DNA of 64,000 nt from NCBI RefSeq assembly GCF_029223865.1, contig NZ_CP119520.1, positions 7,378,001-7,442,000 of the forward strand, in the 5' to 3' direction. This DNA comes from Telluria mixta. Its GTDB lineage: Bacteria; Pseudomonadota; Gammaproteobacteria; Burkholderiales; Burkholderiaceae_D. The notes under the pieces are model-generated. The model was not told where the DNA came from, did no database searches, and saw only the letters and a program-made list of their open reading frames with translations. This document shows, piece after piece, positions 1 through 9,219 of the stretch. Positions within the stretch are counted from its first letter, which is position 1. Every line of letters begins with the position of its first letter. Made by a program: the position numbers and the translations under genes.

Positions 1-526
1 TCACCTTCGGCGCGCCGGTCTCGCTGTCGCCCTGGGCGCGCCAGCCGAGCTTGACGACAACCGGCGCCCCGTCTTCCGGATCACAGGTCCAGGGCAGCAC
101 GCCGGCGGCATCCGGCTCGCTCGCGTCGCGGCATACGCGGATGCGTCCGCCGGGAAAATTGGCGGCCACGGCGTCGGCCACTTCGAACACATCCAGGCGC
201 GCCAGTTCGTCCGCGTCGCAGTCCGCGTCCGCATAGCACAGGGTGGGCGCGGCCAGTGCGCCGCTGCCTGCGTCGTAATCGAGGTGGAGATAGGGATTAT
301 CGGGCTGGGCCAGCGCACGGGGATTGGCGCGCATGCGCTCGGCCAGCGAGCGGGCCAGACGGGTGCCGTCGGACAGGCGTGCGGCGTCGCGCGCGGCGCG
401 CACGGCCAGCGTCTGCAGCGCGGCCGCGCCGGCAATGCCGAGGGCGACGACGAACAGGGCGACAAGCACCTCGACCAACGTGAATCCGGCCGACACGCGC
501 AATGGCGAACCCGACAGCGACCGCAT
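1..526 (-). CDS. pilV: Type IV pilus modification protein PilV (partial, C-terminus off the left edge)
   Basis: The minus-strand frame beginning at ATG 526 stays open for 175 codons to the window edge, so the 3' end is missing. The first 35 residues contain a class III prepilin leader: a short basic segment, then GFTLVEVLVALFVVALGIAG, with the Gly-Phe cleavage site and the Glu at +5 of the mature protein. The hydrophobic helix continues into AAALQT. A Cys-containing Asp-rich segment (YADADCDADELARLDVFE) and a WTCDPE segment follow, as in PilV-like minor pilins. PilV is an inner-membrane minor pilin that helps prime type IV pilus assembly. FimT/GspH-type minor pilins share the leader but usually lack this LGIAGAAALQT continuation. 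I infer that the rest of a pilVWXYE cluster lies to the left. Confidence 0.85.
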   Translation of the reverse strand, partial: MRSLSGSPLRVSAGFTLVEVLVALFVVALGIAGAAALQTLAVRAARDAARLSDGTRLARSLAERMRANPRALAQPDNPYLHLDYDAGSGALAAPTLCYADADCDADELARLDVFEVADAVAANFPGGRIRVCRDASEPDAAGVLPWTCDPEDGAPVVVKLGWRAQGDSETGAPKV

Positions 527-641
527 CGACGACCTCCAGCGTTTCGATTGAAAGAGCTGAAAAGGTAACAGTCGAGCTTCGGCGAGCCGTGTGGCGACTC
601 AACCGTGGAGATGGAACTAAAAACCGGGAAAGATGACGCGC

Positions 642-1100
642 TTATTTGCGCGGCTGGCCCACTTCGGCGATGGCTTCCTGGAACTCGGCCAGGTCTTCGA
701 AGTTCTTGTAGACGGACGCGAAACGGATGTAGGCGATCTTGTCGAGACGCTTGAGTTCCTGCATCACCAGTTCGCCGACATGGCCGGTATCGACTTCGCG
801 CCGGCCGCTGGTGAGGAGTTTTTCTTCGATGGAGGCCACGGCGCGGTCGATGGCTTCGGCCGCCACGGGACGCTTGCGCAGTGCGAGCATCAGGCTGCCG
901 CGCAGCTTGGAGGATTCGTATTCGGTACGGCTGCCGTTCTTCTTGACGATGAACGGCATCGAGAGCTCGATCCGCTCGTACGTGGTGAAACGCTTGTCGC
1001 ACGCGACGCAGCGGCGGCGGCGCCGGATGGCATCGCCTTCCTCGGATACGCGGGTATCGAGGACCTGGGTGTCGTCATGCTGACAGAACGGACATTTCAT
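642..1100 (-). CDS. nrdR: Transcriptional repressor NrdR
   Basis: 152 residues, the usual NrdR length. The N-terminal zinc ribbon is intact (C3-P-F-C6 and C31-V-A-C34), followed by the RRRRR basic stretch and an ATP-cone domain (about residues 46-136; [19 protein letters not shown]). NrdR senses ATP/dATP through the cone and represses ribonucleotide reductase operons through NrdR boxes. I chose the MKCPFC start; an upstream in-frame ATG adds seven residues that the family lacks. The gene lies 39 nt downstream of glyA on the same strand, so the two are probably co-transcribed, an arrangement common in proteobacteria. Confidence 0.96.
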   Translation of the reverse strand: MKCPFCQHDDTQVLDTRVSEEGDAIRRRRRCVACDKRFTTYERIELSMPFIVKKNGSRTEYESSKLRGSLMLALRKRPVAAEAIDRAVASIEEKLLTSGRREVDTGHVGELVMQELKRLDKIAYIRFASVYKNFEDLAEFQEAIAEVGQPRK

Positions 1101-1139
1101 GGGGTCAATGGGGCGCCGCATGGGCGCCCCGCTATCGCA

Positions 1140-2387
<1,248 letters not shown>

Positions 2388-2458
2388 GAAAAAACTCCAA
2401 TCGATAAGAGAACCAGGCAACGGTCAGCGCTGAACAGGCGGGAGCCGAAACACATGCG

Positions 2459-2499
2459 GGGCAGCCGCGATACCAACGCGTACCAGTCGGTGGCTGCCC
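2459..2499 (-). promoter_or_regulatory. Candidate expression platform of the glyA ZTP riboswitch (anti-aptamer stem)
   Basis: Read on the minus strand, GGGCAGCC (2499-2492) is perfectly complementary to GGCTGCCC (2466-2459), with a 25-nt loop. The 5' arm overlaps the conserved 3' end of the aptamer (CCTGGGCA), so this hairpin and the ligand-bound aptamer cannot fully coexist. That is the layout of an expression platform. No clear U-run follows the 3' arm, so I cannot tell whether it acts by termination, translation or Rho access. Confidence 0.55.
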
Positions 2500-2620
2500 A
2501 GGCGAACGGCAAGTTTGAAATCTCACGTTCCCCGGTGGGTGCCCACCTTCGCCACGCGCCGGCAGGCCGATCGCTCCTGATCGGACGGCAGCGCACGGTT
2601 TTCGCCAGTCACGTGAGATG
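2492..2620 (-). promoter_or_regulatory. ZTP (pfl) riboswitch aptamer upstream of glyA
   Basis: In minus-strand order: a 9-bp closing stem, ATCTCACGT (2528-2520 side) paired with ACGTGAGAT (2619-2611 side); the conserved GACTGGCGAA just inside the 5' arm (2610-2601); a hairpin GGTGGGCACCCACC (2547-2534) followed directly by GGGGAACG; then the downstream conserved block CCGTTCGCCTGGGCA (2509-2495). GGCGA and TCGCC can form the family pseudoknot. The 5' domain also holds an extra hairpin, CCGATC/GATCGG. These are the hallmarks of the pfl/ZTP class, which binds ZTP/ZMP (AICAR) and is known upstream of glyA, purH, folD and pfl genes. High ZMP signals 10-formyl-THF shortage and normally turns expression on. 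Confidence 0.9.
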
Positions 2621-2635
2621 TAAATGGAACTCCGG

Positions 2636-2665
2636 ATTGTACGGGATTGTGCCGCTGGCAGGCAA
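2636..2665 (-). promoter_or_regulatory. Putative sigma-70 promoter for glyA
   Basis: On the minus strand TTGCCT (2665-2660) and TACAAT (2641-2636) are separated by 18 bp. Transcription would start near 2629, just before the closing stem of the riboswitch, giving a leader of about 240 nt. Prediction from sequence only. Confidence 0.5.
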
Positions 2666-2764
2666 GGAAACCGATGCCGACCTGGCAACCCGGCCTCCGG
2701 CGCTGCCCAGGATGGTCATTTCAGCTACAATCTCACGGTTACAACCTGCCAGGCAAAAACCAAA

Positions 2765-3514
2765 ATGATCGTTTTCATCACCGGCGCATCGGCCGGATTC
2801 GGCGCCGCCATGGCGCGCACTTTCGTCAAGAACGGCCACCAGGTAGTGCTGGCGGCGCGCCGCAAGGACCGACTGGATGTCCTGGCCAGGGAACTGGGCG
2901 AGTCGGCCCTGCCGATCACGATGGACGTCACCGACAAGAACTCGATCGAGGAAGCGTTGTCGATGCTGCCGCAATCCTGGCGCCAGATCGACGTCCTGAT
3001 CAACAATGCCGGCCTGGCCCTGAACACGAAACCGGCCTATGAGGTGCCGCTGGAAGACTGGGAAACGATGATCGCCACGAACATCAAGGGCCTCGTCACG
3101 ATGACGCACGCCCTGCTGCCCGCGATGGTCGAGCGCGGCAGCGGCCTCGTCATCAACATCGGCTCCGTGGCCGGCCGCACCCCGTATCCCGGCGGGAACG
3201 TGTACGGCGCCACCAAGGCATTCGTCGAACAGTTCACCCTGAACCTGCGCGCCGACCTCGTCGGCACCGGCGTGCGCGCGACGAATATCGCGCCGGGCCT
3301 GTGCGGCGGCACCGAATTCTCGAACGTGCGCCTGCGCGACGACGCGGCCGCGGCGAAAGTCTACGAGGGCACGCAGCCGCTGACGGCCGAAGACATTGCC
3401 GAGACCGCGTATTGGATCGCGTCCCTGCCGCCGCACGTCAACATCAACCACATCGAGATGATGCCGACCTGCCAGGGCTACGGTCCCCTCAACATCAAGC
3501 GCAACCCGGGCTGA
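2765..3514 (+). CDS. ydfG: YdfG-type SDR: NADP-dependent 3-hydroxy acid / L-allo-threonine dehydrogenase
   Basis: 249 residues, matching E. coli YdfG (248). Visible features are the cofactor motif TGASAGFG near the N-terminus, NNAGLAL, the catalytic Ser in NIGSVAG, and Y-G-A-T-K (the Tyr/Lys pair). The block NVYGATKAFVEQFTLNLRADL and the ending HVNINHIEMMPTCQ are close to YdfG. The enzyme oxidises short 3-hydroxy acids and serine-like hydroxy amino acids, and can reduce malonic semialdehyde. I chose the MIVFITG start because the Rossmann strand begins there, although longer in-frame extensions exist. It is transcribed divergently from glyA. No partner gene suggests its physiological substrate here. 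Confidence 0.9.
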   Translation: MIVFITGASAGFGAAMARTFVKNGHQVVLAARRKDRLDVLARELGESALPITMDVTDKNSIEEALSMLPQSWRQIDVLINNAGLALNTKPAYEVPLEDWETMIATNIKGLVTMTHALLPAMVERGSGLVINIGSVAGRTPYPGGNVYGATKAFVEQFTLNLRADLVGTGVRATNIAPGLCGGTEFSNVRLRDDAAAAKVYEGTQPLTAEDIAETAYWIASLPPHVNINHIEMMPTCQGYGPLNIKRNPG

Positions 3515-3722
3515 TATTTCTGCAAGCACAAAAATCGGCCGACCGGCGAACAAATTGTTTTCGCTTTGTAACAGCGGCGCCGTGCAAAATGAAAAAGTGC
3601 TACAGTTGCTGGCTTGGCATGAGCCTCTCACATTCTCACGCCTGCCACTCATACCTATGTATATGTACCCTGACGCACATATAGCGGGGTGAAATGACGT
3701 AAAATGTTTCCCATTTTCATTT

Positions 3723-4139
3723 ATGGCAGCTGAAATGCCTTCAGTTTTCACCTGGACAGTTCGCGTCTATTACGAGGATACGGACGCCGGCGGCATCGTT
3801 TATTACGCCAATTACCTGAAGTTTTTCGAACGTGCGCGCACCGAATGGCTGCGCGCGCTCGGCATCGATCAGCAAGCCCTGCGCGACCAGGCCGGGGCAA
3901 TCTTCGTCGTGAGCAATGCCAGCATCGACTATGTCGCGTCCGCGCGCCTGGACGATGAAGTGAAAGTGACCCTGAAGGTGGAAAAGCTGGGCCGCGCGTC
4001 CGTCCAGTTCGCCCAGCAAGCCTGGCGCGGCGACACGCTGCTGTCGAGCGCCGACGTGAAAGTCGCCTGCGTCGATGCCGTGACGATGCGCCCGCGTACC
4101 CTCCCCGACCTTGCCGCTGCTAAAATGCGTGCCGCCTGA
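3723..4139 (+). CDS. ybgC: Tol-Pal system-associated acyl-CoA thioesterase YbgC
   Basis: 138 residues with a 4-hydroxybenzoyl-CoA thioesterase-type hot-dog fold. The active-site segment YYEDTDAGGIVYYANYLKF carries the catalytic Asp and the helix that follows it. YbgC hydrolyses acyl-CoAs and is the usual first gene of tol-pal operons. tolQ starts 27 nt downstream, so it is probably the operon's first gene. Neither in-frame ATG (3723 or 3735) has a strong ribosome-binding site. The 208 bp before it is less GC-rich and probably holds the operon promoter, but I could not fix one. Confidence 0.93.
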   Translation: MAAEMPSVFTWTVRVYYEDTDAGGIVYYANYLKFFERARTEWLRALGIDQQALRDQAGAIFVVSNASIDYVASARLDDEVKVTLKVEKLGRASVQFAQQAWRGDTLLSSADVKVACVDAVTMRPRTLPDLAAAKMRAA

Positions 4140-4166
4140 TCATCCATTTGACCAAATATATATCCA

Positions 4167-4850
4167 ATGAACGCAGTCCAAGACCTCTCATTCATTGAAC
4201 TGATCCGCCATGCCCACGTGCTGGTGCAGTTGCTGATGGCCCTGCTGTTCGCGATTTCGCTCATGAGCTGGACTTATATTTTCCGCAAACTGTTCGCGAT
4301 CCGCGCGGCGCGTCGCCAGACGGAACAGTTCGAACGCAGCTTCTGGGCCGGCGGCAACCTGCACACCTTGCACCAGAGTGCCAGCAGCCAGCGCGACCAG
4401 AGCGGTCCGCTGGCACGCATCTTCGAAGCCGGCATGGGCGAGTTCATCAAGGGCAAGCAGGCGTCGCGCGATGCGCTCGACATGGGCGCGGTGCTGGATG
4501 GCGCCCGCCGCGCGATGCGCGCCGCCTTCCACCGCGAACTCGACCAGATGGACACGCACCTGAACTTCCTGGCGTCCGTCGGCTCCGTCTCGCCGTACAT
4601 CGGCCTGCTGGGTACTGTCTGGGGCATCATGAATGCGTTCCGCGGCCTGGCGAACGTCCAGCAGGCCACGCTAGCCACGGTTGCGCCCGGCATCGCCGAA
4701 GCGCTGATCGCCACGGCCATCGGCCTGTTCGCCGCCATTCCGGCCGTGGTCGCGTACAACCGCTTCACCCACGACATCGACCGCCTCGCGATCCGCTTCG
4801 AAAGCTTCGTCGAGGAATTCTCGAACATCCTGCAGCGCCAGTCGCGCTGA
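4167..4850 (+). CDS. tolQ: Tol-Pal proton channel subunit TolQ
   Basis: 227 residues, the normal TolQ length. One membrane helix lies near the N-terminus (about 17-37) and two near the C-terminal half (about 130-155 and 170-190). Family sequences are GLLGTVWGIMNAFRGL and AIGLFAAIPAVVAYNRF. With TolR it forms the inner-membrane proton channel that powers TolA during outer-membrane constriction. It belongs to the MotA/TolQ/ExbB family. The identity as TolQ rather than ExbB comes from the order ybgC-tolQ-tolR-tolA-tolB-pal. It is 20 nt upstream of tolR. Confidence 0.97.
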   Translation: MNAVQDLSFIELIRHAHVLVQLLMALLFAISLMSWTYIFRKLFAIRAARRQTEQFERSFWAGGNLHTLHQSASSQRDQSGPLARIFEAGMGEFIKGKQASRDALDMGAVLDGARRAMRAAFHRELDQMDTHLNFLASVGSVSPYIGLLGTVWGIMNAFRGLANVQQATLATVAPGIAEALIATAIGLFAAIPAVVAYNRFTHDIDRLAIRFESFVEEFSNILQRQSR

Positions 4851-4870
4851 TCGCCGCCCGAGGAACCGAC

Positions 4871-5299
4871 ATGGCCTTCAACAGCAGCCTGCGGGGCAGC
4901 CGTCGCAAGCTCAAGTCCGAGATCAACGTCGTGCCGTACATCGACGTGATGCTGGTGCTGCTCATCATCTTCATGGCGGTGCCGCCGACGCAGAACCCCA
5001 GCGAGATCAAGCTGCCCAGCGCCGAGCGCTCGACGCAGCCGCCGGACGACTACATCCAGATCGCGATCCGGGAAAACGCCCAGCTGCAGATCGGCATCAC
5101 GGGCAAGAATCCGCAGCCGCTGGAAGACGTATCGAGCCGTTCGACGCTCGTCACGCGCCTGCGCGACCTCCATGCCGAGCATCCGGATTATCCGGTCTTG
5201 ATAGCTGGCGACCGCGACAGCAAATACGATGACGTCATCCAGCTGATTTCCGAAGCCAAGAAGATGGGTATCAACCGCGTCGGCCTGGCCACGAAGTGA
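4871..5299 (+). CDS. tolR: Tol-Pal proton channel subunit TolR
   Basis: 142 residues: a short basic cytoplasmic tail, one membrane helix (about 22-40, VPYIDVMLVLLIIFMAVPP) and a periplasmic domain. D25 in the helix corresponds to the proton-carrying Asp of TolR/ExbD. The C-terminal VLIAGDRDSKYDDVIQ segment is typical of the family. It pairs with TolQ. The gene sits 10 nt upstream of tolA. Confidence 0.97.
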   Translation: MAFNSSLRGSRRKLKSEINVVPYIDVMLVLLIIFMAVPPTQNPSEIKLPSAERSTQPPDDYIQIAIRENAQLQIGITGKNPQPLEDVSSRSTLVTRLRDLHAEHPDYPVLIAGDRDSKYDDVIQLISEAKKMGINRVGLATK

Positions 5300-5309
5300 A
5301 GACGAACTG

Positions 5310-6290
5310 ATGTCAGCAACGAAGCAGACCAACATCGGCAACAGCAACGGCGCGCCTTATCACGTGCCGCCTGAACCGAACCGCTGGCCGGCCATCGGCC
5401 TGGCGGTGGGCGTGCACGCCATGTTGCTGGCGTTCCTGTGGATCGGCGTGAGCTGGCAGAACAATGCGCCGGTCGCCGTCGAAGCGGAAATCTGGGACGT
5501 GACGACGCAGACCGCCGCCCCGCCGCCCGCCCCCGCACCCGAGCCGGAACCCGAACCGGAGACCCCGCCGCCGCAACCCGCGCCGAAAGCCGTGGAGCCG
5601 CCGCCGCCCGTCGTCGAGAAGCCGCAGCCGAAGGCGCCGGACATCGCCCTCGAGCGCGAGAAGAAGCGCAAGGAAGAATTGAAGCGCAAGCAGATCGAGG
5701 AAGAGCGCGAGCGTGAACTCGCGGAACAGAAGCGCGCGGAAGAAAAGAAAGCGAAGGCACTCGCCGAGAAGAAGGAACGCGAACTCGAAGAGAAGAAGGC
5801 CAAGGCCGACGCTGAAAAGAAAGAAGCCGAGAAGAAGAAAAAAGAAGACGCGGAAAAGAAAAAGAAAGAGGAAGCCGACAAGAAGAAAAAGGCCGCCGAA
5901 GAACAGAAGAAACTGGACGCTGCACGCGCCGAGGAAATGCGCCGCATCACGGGCGCGGCCGGCAATCCGACCAGCACCGGCACGGCCGAGAAATCGACGG
6001 CGCCGCGCATCGACAAGGGCTATACCGCGGCTATCACGGCCAAGGTGAAAGGCAATACGTCGTATGCGGGCAGCCTCGACGAACCGGGCAATCCGACGGC
6101 GACTTTCCGCGTCGAGCAGTTGCCGACCGGCGAGATCATTTCGGTCAAGAAGATCAAGAGCAGTGGCGTGCCGTCATTCGACGATGCGGTCGAAAAGGGC
6201 ATCACCAAATCGTCCCCACTGCCCAAGAAGAAAGATGGTACGGTAGAGCGTTCCCTCGTGATCGAGTTCCATATGAAGGATCTGCAGTGA
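5310..6290 (+). CDS. tolA: Cell envelope integrity protein TolA
   Basis: 326 residues in three parts. Domain I has a membrane helix around residues 28-46. A Pro-rich spacer (about 70-108, APPPAPAPEPEPEPE) is followed by domain II, a long Lys/Glu/Ala-rich helix (about 110-215) that spans the periplasm. Domain III (about 230-326) is compact and ends in a TonB/TolA-type fold (FDDAVEKGI...VIEFHMKDL). TolA transmits energy from TolQR to TolB-Pal. The low-complexity stretch around 5640-5930 is A/G-rich and codes KKKKEDAEKKKKEEAD-like repeats, which are prone to slippage and to false open frames on the other strand. Confidence 0.96.
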   Translation: MSATKQTNIGNSNGAPYHVPPEPNRWPAIGLAVGVHAMLLAFLWIGVSWQNNAPVAVEAEIWDVTTQTAAPPPAPAPEPEPEPETPPPQPAPKAVEPPPPVVEKPQPKAPDIALEREKKRKEELKRKQIEEERERELAEQKRAEEKKAKALAEKKERELEEKKAKADAEKKEAEKKKKEDAEKKKKEEADKKKKAAEEQKKLDAARAEEMRRITGAAGNPTSTGTAEKSTAPRIDKGYTAAITAKVKGNTSYAGSLDEPGNPTATFRVEQLPTGEIISVKKIKSSGVPSFDDAVEKGITKSSPLPKKKDGTVERSLVIEFHMKDLQ

Positions 6291-6324
6291 TCGCGTTCCG
6301 ACCTTAACCATTGCTGAGAGAAAC

Positions 6325-7590
6325 ATGAAGAAACTACATACCCTGCTGTTTTCGGCCACCCTCCTGATGGGCGTGGCTGCACATGCCCAGCTGAAAGTCG
6401 AAATCGCCGGCGTGGGCAGCAACCAAATCCCGGTCGCAGTCGCGGCATTCGCCGACGAGTCGGTGGCACCCGAACAGGTGTCCGCCATCATCCGCGCCGA
6501 CCTTGAACGCAGCGGCGTATTCAAGGTCATCGACGCGCGCCAGACCATTTCCGACACCGCCAACATCGACCTGGCCGCCTTCAAGGCCAGCGGTGCCGAC
6601 GCGCTCGTCGTGGGCTCCGTGCAGCGTCTCGCGGACGGCCGCTTCCAGGTGCGTTATAAACTGCTCGACACCGTCAAGCAGTCGCAGCTGTCGCAACTGT
6701 CGGATGCCGTCACCGCGCGCAACACGCGCCTGGAAGGCCACCGCATCGCCGACGACGTCTATGAAAAACTGACCGGCGTGCGCGGCATCTTCTCGACCCG
6801 CATCACGTACGTGAAGCAGGACCCGGCCTCGCGCGACTACAAGCTCGTTGTGGCGGATGCGGACGGCGAAGGCGAACAAGTCGCCGCGCATGGCCGCGAG
6901 CCGATCATCTCGCCGTCGTGGTCGCCGGACGGCACGAAGGTCGCATACGTCTCGTTCGAACTGCGCAAGCCCGTGATCTATGTGCAGAACCTGGTGACGG
7001 GCCAGCGTACCGTCGTCGCCAACGAGAAGGGCAACAACTCCGCACCGGCCTGGTCGCCGGACGGCACGAAGCTGGCCCTCGCCCTGTCGAAGACCGGCAA
7101 TACGCAAATCTGGGTCGTGAACGCGGATGGCAGCGGCCTGCGTCGCGTATCGAACAGCAACGGCATCGACACCGAGCCGCAGTTCTCGCACGACGGCCAG
7201 TCGATTTACTTCACCAGCGACCGCAGCGGCGGCCCGCAGATCTACAAGATGAGCGTGAACGGCGGGCAGGCAACCCGCGTCACGTTCAACGGCAACTACA
7301 ATATCAGCCCTCGTGTATCCCCGGACGGCAAGACGCTGGCGTGGATTTCGCAACGCGATGGGGGTTTTTCCCTGTATGCGATGGACCTGGCTTCCGGTCA
7401 GGAACAACGCTTGGCCGATGGGGCCACCGAACCGAGTTTTTCGCCGAACGGCAAATACATCATGTATGCGACGAAGGGTGGGGGACGCACTGCATTGGCC
7501 GTCGTGTCGGTCGACGGACGCGTCAAGCAGCGCTTGAGCACCCAGGCGGGAAACATTCGGGAGCCCAGCTGGGGCCCGTTTATGAAGTAA
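6325..7590 (+). CDS. tolB: Tol-Pal system protein TolB
   Basis: 421 residues. A Sec signal peptide (MKKLHTLLFSATLLMGVAAHA) precedes the N-terminal TolB domain (about 25-170, with DYKLVVADADG at its end) and a six-bladed beta-propeller with repeated SPDGTK-type turns (SWSPDGTKVAYVS, AWSPDGTKLALAL, SHDGQSIYFTSDRSG). It is a periplasmic protein that binds Pal and TolA and controls Pal mobility. The start has AGAGA upstream. pal follows after 25 nt. Confidence 0.98.
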   Translation: MKKLHTLLFSATLLMGVAAHAQLKVEIAGVGSNQIPVAVAAFADESVAPEQVSAIIRADLERSGVFKVIDARQTISDTANIDLAAFKASGADALVVGSVQRLADGRFQVRYKLLDTVKQSQLSQLSDAVTARNTRLEGHRIADDVYEKLTGVRGIFSTRITYVKQDPASRDYKLVVADADGEGEQVAAHGREPIISPSWSPDGTKVAYVSFELRKPVIYVQNLVTGQRTVVANEKGNNSAPAWSPDGTKLALALSKTGNTQIWVVNADGSGLRRVSNSNGIDTEPQFSHDGQSIYFTSDRSGGPQIYKMSVNGGQATRVTFNGNYNISPRVSPDGKTLAWISQRDGGFSLYAMDLASGQEQRLADGATEPSFSPNGKYIMYATKGGGRTALAVVSVDGRVKQRLSTQAGNIREPSWGPFMK

Positions 7591-7615
7591 AAACTTTTTG
7601 ACCAGGAGAAAAACC

Positions 7616-8143
7616 ATGCGTAATGTAAAAAGTGTAGCGTTCATCGTGGCTGCCGCCGCCCTGCTGTCGGCATGCTCGTCGACCAAGCTGCAGGAAGCCC
7701 CGAAAGTCGAAGAAAAGCCGGTCGCCCAGGCACCGACCCCGCCGGCCGACACCCGTGAGATCCGTCCGGTCGAAACCGCGACCGTCGACCCGCTGAACGA
7801 CCCGAAAGGCGTTCTCGCGAACCGCAGCGTGTACTTCGACTTCGACAGCTACGTTGTCCGTGACGACGGCAAGCCGGTCGTCGAGAACCACTCGGCTTAC
7901 CTTGGCAAGAACAAGCAGCGCAAGATCCTGATCCAAGGTAACACCGACGAACGCGGCGGCACCGAATACAACCTGGCCCTGGGCCAGAAGCGCGCCGAAG
8001 CCGTGCGCAAGTCGATGGCTGCCCTGGGCGTCTCGGACAGCCAGATGGAAGCTGTTTCGCTGGGCAAGGAAAAGCCGAAGGCCACCGGCCACGACGAAGC
8101 CGCCTGGGCTGAAAACCGCCGCGCCGACATCGTCTACCAATAA
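7616..8143 (+). CDS. pal: Peptidoglycan-associated lipoprotein Pal
   Basis: 175 residues with a lipoprotein signal ending LLSAC20. The mature N-terminus is a flexible Pro/Glu-rich linker. The C-terminal OmpA-like domain (about 75-175) has the peptidoglycan-binding signature GNTDERGGTEYNLALGQKRA. Pal anchors the outer membrane to the wall and is relocated to the septum by TolQRAB. I start at MRNVKS because a strong AGGAG lies eight bases upstream; an ATG six codons earlier adds charged residues ahead of the signal. A strong hairpin terminator lies 55 nt after the stop. Confidence 0.97.
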   Translation: MRNVKSVAFIVAAAALLSACSSTKLQEAPKVEEKPVAQAPTPPADTREIRPVETATVDPLNDPKGVLANRSVYFDFDSYVVRDDGKPVVENHSAYLGKNKQRKILIQGNTDERGGTEYNLALGQKRAEAVRKSMAALGVSDSQMEAVSLGKEKPKATGHDEAAWAENRRADIVYQ

Positions 8144-8197
8144 TCGGGACGCTGTCACGGCTGCCTGGGAGCAGGCGCTCCCGGCAGATTTGACAGC

Positions 8198-8241
8198 GGG
8201 GCGGGATGCGGTGCAGACTGCATCCCGCCCCGTTTCCATTT
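8198..8241 (+). terminator. Intrinsic terminator between pal and cpoB
   Basis: A perfect 12-bp stem, GGGGCGGGATGC (8198-8209) with GCATCCCGCCCC (8220-8231), encloses a 10-nt loop and is followed by GTTTCCATTTGG. The stem is very stable, but the T-tract is interrupted, so it may be only partial and let some transcription reach cpoB. Confidence 0.7.
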
Positions 8242-8274
8242 GGATTCCCAAGTTTTCATAGGTCTAGAAAAGTC

Positions 8275-9039
8275 ATGATGATCAAACTGTCCCAGTTCCG
8301 CCTCGCCGCCGTCGCCCTCGCCCTGACCGCCTGGCTGCCCCTGCAGGCCAATGCCGGCCTGCTCGACGACGACGAAGCCCGCAAGGCGATCCTCGACCTG
8401 CGCGCCAAGGTCGATGCACTGGCACGCGACATCAATGCCCGCGTCGACACGAAGGCCGACAAGTCGATCGGCGTCGACATGCTGAACCAGCACGAACAGA
8501 CCATGCAGGAAATCTCGCGCCTGCGCGGCCAGGTCGAAGTCCTCGCCAACGAGGTCGCCAACGCCCAGAAGAACCAGAAAGACCTGTACGCGGACCTCGA
8601 TGCGCGTATCAAGAAACTCGAACCGCGCCAGGAAACGATCGACGGGCAGACGGCCGAAGTCCTGCCGTCCGAAAAGAAAACCTACGACACCGCGATGGAG
8701 CTGTTCAAATCGGGCGACTACAAGGCCGCCGCCGGCGCCCTGCAGGATTTCGTGCGCCGCTTCCCCGATTCGGCCTACGCCGCCAACGCCCAGTACTGGC
8801 TCGGCAACGCCTATTACGCCCAGCGCGACTACAAGAACGCGATCGCTGCCCAGGAAGCCGTCGTCGCCAACTACGGCACGAGCGCGAAGGCGCCGGACGC
8901 CATGCTCAACATCGCCTCCAGCTACACGGAGCTGAAGGACAAGAAGAACGCCAAGAAGGCCCTGCAGCAGCTCGTGTCGAAGTTCCCGGACTCCGCGGCG
9001 GCCCAGGCGGCCAAGGACCGCCTGGCGGCGCTCAAGTAA
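8275..9039 (+). CDS. cpoB: Cell division coordinator CpoB (YbgF)
   Basis: 254 residues. A Sec signal (about 1-26, ending ANA) precedes a coiled-coil trimerisation segment (about 40-115, DLRAKVDALARDINARVD) and a C-terminal TPR array (about 135-254, with SAYAANAQYWLGNAYYAQRDY). CpoB is periplasmic, binds TolA, and coordinates PBP1b activity with Tol during division. Two adjacent ATGs (8275 and 8278) are both possible starts, and the ribosome-binding site is weak. It is separated from pal by a hairpin, so it may have partly independent expression. Confidence 0.95.
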   Translation: MMIKLSQFRLAAVALALTAWLPLQANAGLLDDDEARKAILDLRAKVDALARDINARVDTKADKSIGVDMLNQHEQTMQEISRLRGQVEVLANEVANAQKNQKDLYADLDARIKKLEPRQETIDGQTAEVLPSEKKTYDTAMELFKSGDYKAAAGALQDFVRRFPDSAYAANAQYWLGNAYYAQRDYKNAIAAQEAVVANYGTSAKAPDAMLNIASSYTELKDKKNAKKALQQLVSKFPDSAAAQAAKDRLAALK

Positions 9040-9085
9040 GCCGTTTGACACGACCGAAGTTACCCCCTATAATCTTGCTTCTTTC

Positions 9086-9161
9086 GGGTCGTTAGCTCAG
9101 TTGGTAGAGCAGCGGACTTTTAATCCGTTGGTCGCTGGTTCGAGCCCAGCACGGCCTACCA
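9086..9161 (+). tRNA. tRNA-Lys (anticodon UUU)
   Basis: A 76-nt cloverleaf with encoded CCA. The anticodon loop CTTTTAA (9117-9123) gives UUU at 9119-9121, on stem GCGGA/TCCGT. The T-arm is GCTGG-TTCGAGC-CCAGC. The D-arm has AGCTCAGTTGGTAGAGC. The acceptor pairs GGGTCGT with ACGGCCT, leaving two G-U wobbles (positions 1:72 and 4:69), whereas tRNA-Lys normally ends ACGACCC with full pairing. The altered 3' half begins in the T-arm region, which is where integrative elements recombine with tRNA genes. Confidence 0.97.
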
Positions 9162-9181
9162 GAATTCAGCAGTAGCAAATC

Positions 9182-9219
9182 AAGGCGTTACGAGTGATCG
9201 TGATGCCTTTTTTGTTTTT
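9182..9219 (+). terminator. Intrinsic terminator after tRNA-Lys
   Basis: AAGGC (9182-9186) pairs with GCCTT (9205-9209), and ACGA pairs with TCGT inside, across a small internal loop. A T-rich run TTTTTTGTTTTTG follows. This is a good plus-strand terminator 20 nt after the tRNA. Confidence 0.75.
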
